Translations under genes and position numbers: made by a program
Shown: piece after piece, positions 5,249-10,176 of the stretch
How the letters are laid out: each line of letters opens with the position of its first letter
Position numbering within the stretch: position 1 is the stretch's first letter
The notes under the pieces: model-generated
Databases searched by the model: none
What the model was told of the DNA's origin: nothing
Seen by the model: the letters and a program-made list of their open reading frames with translations, nothing else
NCBI GenBank assembly: GCA_025457845.1
Contig: JALOTO010000052.1
Location: 1-10,176, forward strand
Length of the DNA: 10,176 nt
Origin: Thermoplasmata archaeon
GTDB lineage: Archaea > Thermoplasmatota > Thermoplasmata > UBA10834
Direction: 5' to 3'

Positions 5249-6469
5249 TCAAGAACCCGTGAGGGTGTGCCCGCCTCGCCTCAGCGCCCACTTGAACGCG
5301 CTGGGAGTGAGCAGGGCAGTGACCAGCCCCATGAACACGACCACCGAGTAGATCTCGAAGTCGATGAGACCCCTCGACAGGCCGTAGTACGCGATTATGA
5401 GCGCGATCTCGAGCCTGGGGACCATGCCCATGCCCACCGCCACCGAGTCCCATCTGTTCATGCCCGTGAGACGGGCGGCGACCCCGCATCCGGCTAGTTT
5501 CGTGGCGAAGGCGACCGCTACGAGCACGCAAGCGAACACCGCCGTGTCCGCTATCCCCCGGACGTCGACCACAGTGCCCAGGGAGACGAAGAACAGGGGC
5601 ACGAATAGGGCCTCGAAGTACTGCGTCCCCTTCTTAAGGCCGTCCCGGAGGGCCGACCCTGAGAAGCAGGCTCCGGCGACGAACGCGCCCACGATCAGGG
5701 AGATGCCGATGAACTCGGCGATGAATGCGTAGAGGGAGGCTATCGCGAGCATGAGGACGAACCCGCTGAGGGGCATCTTCCTCTTGTAGCCCTCGATCTG
5801 GACGTTGAACACGAGACGCGTGAGGAACCTGGTCCCAATCCAGGCGCCGACGACGACGAATATGATCGCCGCAGCCACCAAGAGGATGACGCCGACCAGG
5901 TCCAGGTTCCCGGCGGTGACCCCGTTTGTTATGCCCAGGACTATCATGCCCAGCACGTCGTCCACGACCGCGGCACCGACTATCGCGCTGGCGACGGGCG
6001 TGCTGATCATCCCGAACTCCGAGATGATGCTGGCGGTGACGGCGACGCTTGTGGCGACAAGGGTCGTCGCGATGAATATCGCCTCGGCGTCGAACCCGAA
6101 GAGGACCGCGACCGCGTAGCCGACGGTCCACGGGACCACGACGCCTCCCAGGGCGATCGCGATGGACTTGCGCGTGTATATCTCCCTGAGGTTGGACTCC
6201 AGGCCGACCATGAGGAGCAGGAAGAGGGACCCTAGCTCGGCGAGGACCTGGATGGACGCGGGCAGCCCCGACTCGCCACCCTCCACCTGGATGATGTTGA
6301 GGACGCTCGGCCCGATGAACACACCGACCACGATGTAGCCGATGACCTTCGGCTGGCCGAACCGCGCGAAGATGAACGCGGCTCCCAGGGCCACGACGAG
6401 CAGGAACGTCAGCTCGAACCAGGTGTCGGTCAGCAACGTGTCGAGTATCGATTGGATCTCCGCAGCCAT
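5249..6469 (-). CDS. Cation/proton antiporter, CPA2 (NapA/KefB-like) membrane domain
   Basis: 406 residues, almost entirely hydrophobic with about 12-13 transmembrane helices, the size of a bare CPA2 membrane domain. There is no C-terminal RCK/TrkA domain. Characteristic features are FGQPKVIGYIVVGVFIGPS (37-55, helix 1-2 region), LLLMVGLE (84-91), the unwound helix segment ATSVAVTASI (139-148) and adjacent aspartates D170-D171 (AAVVDDVLGM). The double aspartate is the ion-binding pair of electrogenic NapA-type Na+/H+ antiporters. K324 (ATKLAG) is a plausible core-domain lysine. The PRGE-like segment reads PRLE (351-354). The likely role is Na+ or K+ efflux coupled to H+; the ion cannot be told from sequence. 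It follows the giant gene by 46 nt on the same strand, with no clear TATA box or Shine-Dalgarno sequence at ATG 6469, so read-through from that gene is possible. Confidence 0.93.
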   Translation of the reverse strand: MAAEIQSILDTLLTDTWFELTFLLVVALGAAFIFARFGQPKVIGYIVVGVFIGPSVLNIIQVEGGESGLPASIQVLAELGSLFLLLMVGLESNLREIYTRKSIAIALGGVVVPWTVGYAVAVLFGFDAEAIFIATTLVATSVAVTASIISEFGMISTPVASAIVGAAVVDDVLGMIVLGITNGVTAGNLDLVGVILLVAAAIIFVVVGAWIGTRFLTRLVFNVQIEGYKRKMPLSGFVLMLAIASLYAFIAEFIGISLIVGAFVAGACFSGSALRDGLKKGTQYFEALFVPLFFVSLGTVVDVRGIADTAVFACVLVAVAFATKLAGCGVAARLTGMNRWDSVAVGMGMVPRLEIALIIAYYGLSRGLIDFEIYSVVVFMGLVTALLTPSAFKWALRRGGHTLTGS

Positions 6470-6515
6470 CGCGATACGGGGCTATGGCACATGCCGACTT
6501 AGCTCTTTTGGAGGC

Positions 6516-9500
6516 TCACCGCCCGTAGACCAGGGCCTTGACCAGCCATATGTCGACCCTGTCGCCCGTGTCCTTGACCATGAACGGCTCGACGAGGGAC
6601 CTCGGGGCCCCTTCGAGGTAGAACCCCAGCTCCACTCGCCACTGCCCCCAGTCCCTTCCGACAAGCCTCCCGAGCGCGGGCACGTTGGGGGCGACCCTCA
6701 CCACCGCGGTGAGCGTGGCGTCGGGGACCGAGGACGCTCCCAGTGCTGTGAGGAGCTTGGGCGGGCCGACCTCGAACAGGACCTCGAACCTCACGAACAG
6801 CCCGGCGAAGAACCTCTCCGGGAACGCCGGGTAGGCCAGGGGGCACGAGGGCCTCCCCAGGTTCACTATGAAGGTCGCGACCGAGTGCACCAGCCATCGC
6901 AGGAGGTCGACTATCGCCTCCCCGGAGACCACGAACGACATGCGGAACCCCGTCCCCACCGTCCCGGCGGCGCCCGATATGGTCACCTCGATGAACAGGG
7001 TGAGCTCGTGTATGACCTCCCCCACGATCGACAGGAGGTTCTCGATGAAGTTGTTCAGGACCCTCTTCGCGAAGAGGGCCAGAAAGTCCAGCGACGCGGT
7101 CACCTCGGAGAGGTTCGTCTGGACGAAGGCGTCCCTGAAGGCCTCGAAGAGCGCCTTCGCTATGAAGTCCGAGGCGGCGAGGAGTATGGCGGGGCCGTTC
7201 GAGTCACCCTTCGTCGCGGGCCTGAGGGTCCACCTCGGCCCGCCGTCCCAGGTCCTCTGATGCGTCCTCACGTCGTTCTCGCTGTCCCTCATGATGGAGG
7301 TCGTGTCGACGACCCTCCCCTGGGCGTCGCACACGACTATGGCGTCCCCGTCGTTGAACGGGTCGTCCGAGTAGCCGTTGTCTATCGACGTGTCCGGGAA
7401 GGTGAAGACCCGCACGCCCCCGGCCGGGACGGTGCCGGAGAGGGTGAGCGACTTGCTGGTCCCATGGACGGTCGATATGGTCCAACCGTCCACCACCCTC
7501 GCCTCCTTCAGCGGGTTGTACAGCTCGACCCACTCCCTCCCCGAGTCCTCCCCGGCGGGGTTGGCCTCGAACTCGTTGACCACGACGTCCTTGGGGAAGG
7601 GCGGGGAGTACTTCATCCTCAGGCCCGCCTCGACGGAGGCGGTCACCCCGAGCACCGGGATGGGTATGTTGGATAGGAGGGCCCCAGCGCCGGCGATGTC
7701 CGCCGTGCTGACCTCTGCGATCTCGTACGGCTCGACATCCGGTATGAGTATGTCGAGGCCCCAGTCCTCGCTCTTGCAGTGGACCTCCACCAGGCGGCGG
7801 AGGACGTGCATGAGCGGGTCGACGGCGACCTCGATGACTGTCTTCTCGAAGGCGATGGTGCCGTTCGCGACGATGTCGTACCTGCCGTCCGCGAGCTTGG
7901 CTATGCGCAGGCCGAAGGTGATGCCCGGGCCGAACCGGTCCGTGCAGAACATGATCCTGACGAGGTCCCGCGCGTCCCTGAAGAGCAGGTCCGGCAGGTT
8001 GGTCTGGATTATGATTGTGAACCCGTGGAGCGATATCCGCAGCTCGACGGTCCCGACTATGTCTATGAAGACCTTGACCGCCTTGGCGAGCGCTGAGTCG
8101 GCGAACTTCTGGAGGTACTTCTGGAGCACCTCCACCGTGATCTGCATGCAGACGCTCATCGCCTGGACGACGCGGGTCGCGAAGCTCGAAATCACCTCGA
8201 AGGCCCTCTGCGCGAAGTTGAGCACGCGCTCCATCCCGCCGAAGACCCAGCGGACGGCGGGCTCGACGGTGTCCCAGACCACCTCGCAGAACTTCTTCGC
8301 GGCCGCTACGCCGTCCGAGAGGATGGTGTTGGTCGGGTTGTACTGGACGCCCTCGAGCGCCCATGACGAATGAAGGACCACGGGTATCCTGAGGTTGACC
8401 TCGATGACGGACTCCGACGAGACATCGCCGTCCGTGAGGACCGACTGCAGGGAGGAGAGCTCGCTGGTGACCGCGGTGCGGACGAGGGCGGAGACTGACA
8501 CGGTCCACTGGGTGGAGTAGGGCGCGGCCGAGATGTTCAGCAGCGAGGTCATGTGGACGTTCGGGTACTCGCTCACCGCCGGGTCGAATTCCCAGGGCCT
8601 GCGCAACTGGACCAGGATGTGGTCCACGGGGACCAGACCGTCGATGGAACCGTAGCCGACCGCGGGGTCGTACGGGACGACCTGCATCGGCTGGAGGCCG
8701 TCGGGGACCGTGACCGATAGCTCCTCCTCGAGCACCTCGCCCTCGGCGACGGCCGCATCCCTGTCCCCGTCCCAGAACTCGAAGGGCGAGGTCAGGTCCA
8801 GGTACACGGAGGGCTTGTCGGGCGAGAGGGCCTTCTGCGAGAGCACGCCCTTCGCGAACGCCCCCAGCTGATCCTCGACGACCGATTCGAGCCCGGGGAA
8901 GGTCTCCGCGCCGTACACCAGCATCGTCGCCACGGCATCCACCAGCGGTCCGGCGCTGGCATCGTCCGAGCATTGCGCGGCGTACTGGACGTAGTTCGAG
9001 ATCGAGCGGAGAAGGCCCGCGCATATGGTGTCGTAGACCGCGCTGGTCGAGCAGCAGACGCCCCAGTCGAGGTCGGATGCGACGTCGTTCGCGACAATCG
9101 CGCCCAGCTGCTCCTCGACGGGGACCGCCAGCTCCGGGATGTAGGCGTACCTCGCGGAGGCCAGGAGCTCGGACGCCATGTCCTCGTAGGCCGCGTCGAG
9201 CAGGCCGGGGTCGAAGAGCTGGTCGCCGTTGGCCTCGACGAACCCCGCGAAACGGTCAGCGAGCTCGGCCTGGGCCGAGAACATGGGCAGGCCGCTCACC
9301 GCGGAGAGCATCGCTACAGGGTCGAACCTCAGCTCCATGTCCCCTGTCCCCTCGGCGAGCCTCGTGAACAGGTCCGCCCCGTCGAACGGGTCCGGGCAGG
9401 CGCCGCTGATGTCGACCGATGCGCAGGATGCGATGTCGAAGGACAGACGCATGAAGGAGTCGGCCATGAGCTCGCGCATCGAGGCCTGGCACTCCTTGAA

Positions 9501-10176
9501 GTCGCCGTAGAACCCGGACCACGCAGGTGAGGACCGGATGTCGTACTCGGGAAGGTCCACGCCGACCGACAGGTTGCCGACCCAGACGGGGAACAGCTCG
9601 CCCGCGGCGTTCTCGACGAAGTAGGTCCGTTCGGGGACCGCGACGAGCATGTCCTGCGCGTCGTAGAAGAGGTGGGAATAGGCCTCGGGTGACGCTCCGG
9701 AGGAGTAGAGGGTCTTGTCGACCCAGGCCCTGACGGCGACGTAGGCCTTGTCCTCCCCGGTCATGAACGAGATGAGCGAGTCGACGGAGTCGGCGACGGC
9801 CTCCGCGGCCTGGTCGAGCATGTCCATGGCTCCCAGCCATCCCATGTACTCCATTACCTTGACCACGAGCTGGTCGATCAGGCCCTGCACGGCCTGGGCG
9901 ACGACCATGGTCGGTGCTATCGACAGGTCGGTCCTGCCGAGGAACCAGAGGAATAGCTCCCCGGGCTCGGCGAAGACCTTGTCACGGCCGTAGATGGCCG
10001 AGAGCCCGAGCGTGTCGCCCCCGCACGCCGATGCCACCTCTGACGCGAACGCCTCGTCGACGTCCCTGAACAGCCGCGCCTGCTCGAGGAGCAGGCCGAC
10101 CGCGACCGCGCGGTAGACGTCCTGCTCCGTGATGATCTCGGACGAGCCGTGGCCGGAATATATCGGCACGCCATAC
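6516..10176 (-). CDS. Giant lamin-tail-domain protein, N-terminus outside window
   Basis: At least 1219 residues; the frame is open to the window edge, so the GTG at 10169 need not be the start and it has no ribosome-binding site. Residue numbers count from that GTG. Residues 1-450 are mainly helical and acidic, with cysteines at 372, 373, 383 and 400. Residues 500-615 look beta-rich. A long helical segment follows at about 615-705. Residues 861-992 are a lamin-tail domain: VVVNEFEANPAG, REWVELYNP, GWTIST, the strand/turn LSGTVPAGG and a closing RTWDGGPRWTLRPATKGDSNG. Two apparently related helix-plus-beta modules flank it (about 690-860 and 1020-1140). Lamin-tail domains in prokaryotes usually occur in exported or surface proteins, so an extracellular or cell-envelope role is inferred. 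No membrane anchor is visible in this part. No enzyme motif was recognised. The antiporter gene follows 46 nt downstream. Confidence 0.85.
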   Translation of the reverse strand, partial: YGVPIYSGHGSSEIITEQDVYRAVAVGLLLEQARLFRDVDEAFASEVASACGGDTLGLSAIYGRDKVFAEPGELFLWFLGRTDLSIAPTMVVAQAVQGLIDQLVVKVMEYMGWLGAMDMLDQAAEAVADSVDSLISFMTGEDKAYVAVRAWVDKTLYSSGASPEAYSHLFYDAQDMLVAVPERTYFVENAAGELFPVWVGNLSVGVDLPEYDIRSSPAWSGFYGDFKECQASMRELMADSFMRLSFDIASCASVDISGACPDPFDGADLFTRLAEGTGDMELRFDPVAMLSAVSGLPMFSAQAELADRFAGFVEANGDQLFDPGLLDAAYEDMASELLASARYAYIPELAVPVEEQLGAIVANDVASDLDWGVCCSTSAVYDTICAGLLRSISNYVQYAAQCSDDASAGPLVDAVATMLVYGAETFPGLESVVEDQLGAFAKGVLSQKALSPDKPSVYLDLTSPFEFWDGDRDAAVAEGEVLEEELSVTVPDGLQPMQVVPYDPAVGYGSIDGLVPVDHILVQLRRPWEFDPAVSEYPNVHMTSLLNISAAPYSTQWTVSVSALVRTAVTSELSSLQSVLTDGDVSSESVIEVNLRIPVVLHSSWALEGVQYNPTNTILSDGVAAAKKFCEVVWDTVEPAVRWVFGGMERVLNFAQRAFEVISSFATRVVQAMSVCMQITVEVLQKYLQKFADSALAKAVKVFIDIVGTVELRISLHGFTIIIQTNLPDLLFRDARDLVRIMFCTDRFGPGITFGLRIAKLADGRYDIVANGTIAFEKTVIEVAVDPLMHVLRRLVEVHCKSEDWGLDILIPDVEPYEIAEVSTADIAGAGALLSNIPIPVLGVTASVEAGLRMKYSPPFPKDVVVNEFEANPAGEDSGREWVELYNPLKEARVVDGWTISTVHGTSKSLTLSGTVPAGGVRVFTFPDTSIDNGYSDDPFNDGDAIVVCDAQGRVVDTTSIMRDSENDVRTHQRTWDGGPRWTLRPATKGDSNGPAILLAASDFIAKALFEAFRDAFVQTNLSEVTASLDFLALFAKRVLNNFIENLLSIVGEVIHELTLFIEVTISGAAGTVGTGFRMSFVVSGEAIVDLLRWLVHSVATFIVNLGRPSCPLAYPAFPERFFAGLFVRFEVLFEVGPPKLLTALGASSVPDATLTAVVRVAPNVPALGRLVGRDWGQWRVELGFYLEGAPRSLVEPFMVKDTGDRVDIWLVKALVYGR

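Noticed and set aside
6486..6495. Palindrome GGCACATGCC before the antiporter gene
   Set aside because: Four-base arms in GC-rich DNA are expected by chance and there is no repeat or promoter context.
6342..7676. Long open frame (444 codons) on the plus strand opposite the giant gene and antiporter start
   Set aside because: It spans two real genes on the other strand, is low-complexity Arg/Gly/Pro/Asp-rich, and has no promoter or ribosome-binding site.
1..10176. CRISPR arrays, insertion sequences, defence or integrase genes
   Set aside because: No regularly spaced repeats, terminal inverted repeats, transposase/integrase motifs or foreign base composition were seen; the left half is ordinary housekeeping.

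Overview
The window is an archaeal, GC-rich chromosomal segment. The evidence is archaeal ribosomal protein uL16/L10e, an archaeal RNase P protein (Rnp4), diphthamide synthase Dph2, TATA boxes placed for leaderless or short-leader transcripts, and GAGGTG/GGTGGT ribosome-binding sites. A methanogenesis marker gene (mtxX, marker 4) points to a methanogen. High GC, heavy AGG use for arginine and the gene content suggest a methanogenic Thermoplasmatota such as the Methanomassiliicoccales, but that placement is inference.

Left part, minus strand (1-2835): reading in transcription order, rpl10e (uL16), dph2, mtxX, queD, and the first 14 codons of queC cut by the window edge. dph2-mtxX and queD-queC each form a tight pair with 13-nt gaps. 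queD has its own TATA box just beyond the mtxX stop. The mtxX reading frame is broken near its 3' end: the conserved C-terminus continues in the -1 frame.

Middle part, plus strand (2990-5237): rnp4 (RNase P protein) is read divergently from rpl10e and overlaps the ribosome-binding site of a small CRM/YhbY RNA-binding protein gene that starts with TTG. A separately promoted serS (seryl-tRNA synthetase) follows, then a 66-codon orphan gene with a good TATA box. Positions 1-4900 are therefore largely a translation and RNA-maturation neighbourhood: ribosome, tRNA 5' processing, aminoacylation, EF-2 modification and tRNA 7-deazaguanine modification.

Right part, minus strand (5249-10176): a CPA2-type cation/proton antiporter preceded by a very large protein (more than 1219 residues, N-terminus outside the window). 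The large protein carries one lamin-tail domain between two apparently related helix-plus-beta modules. This protein is the least explained item in the window. No rRNA, tRNA, CRISPR array, transposase or integrase was found.
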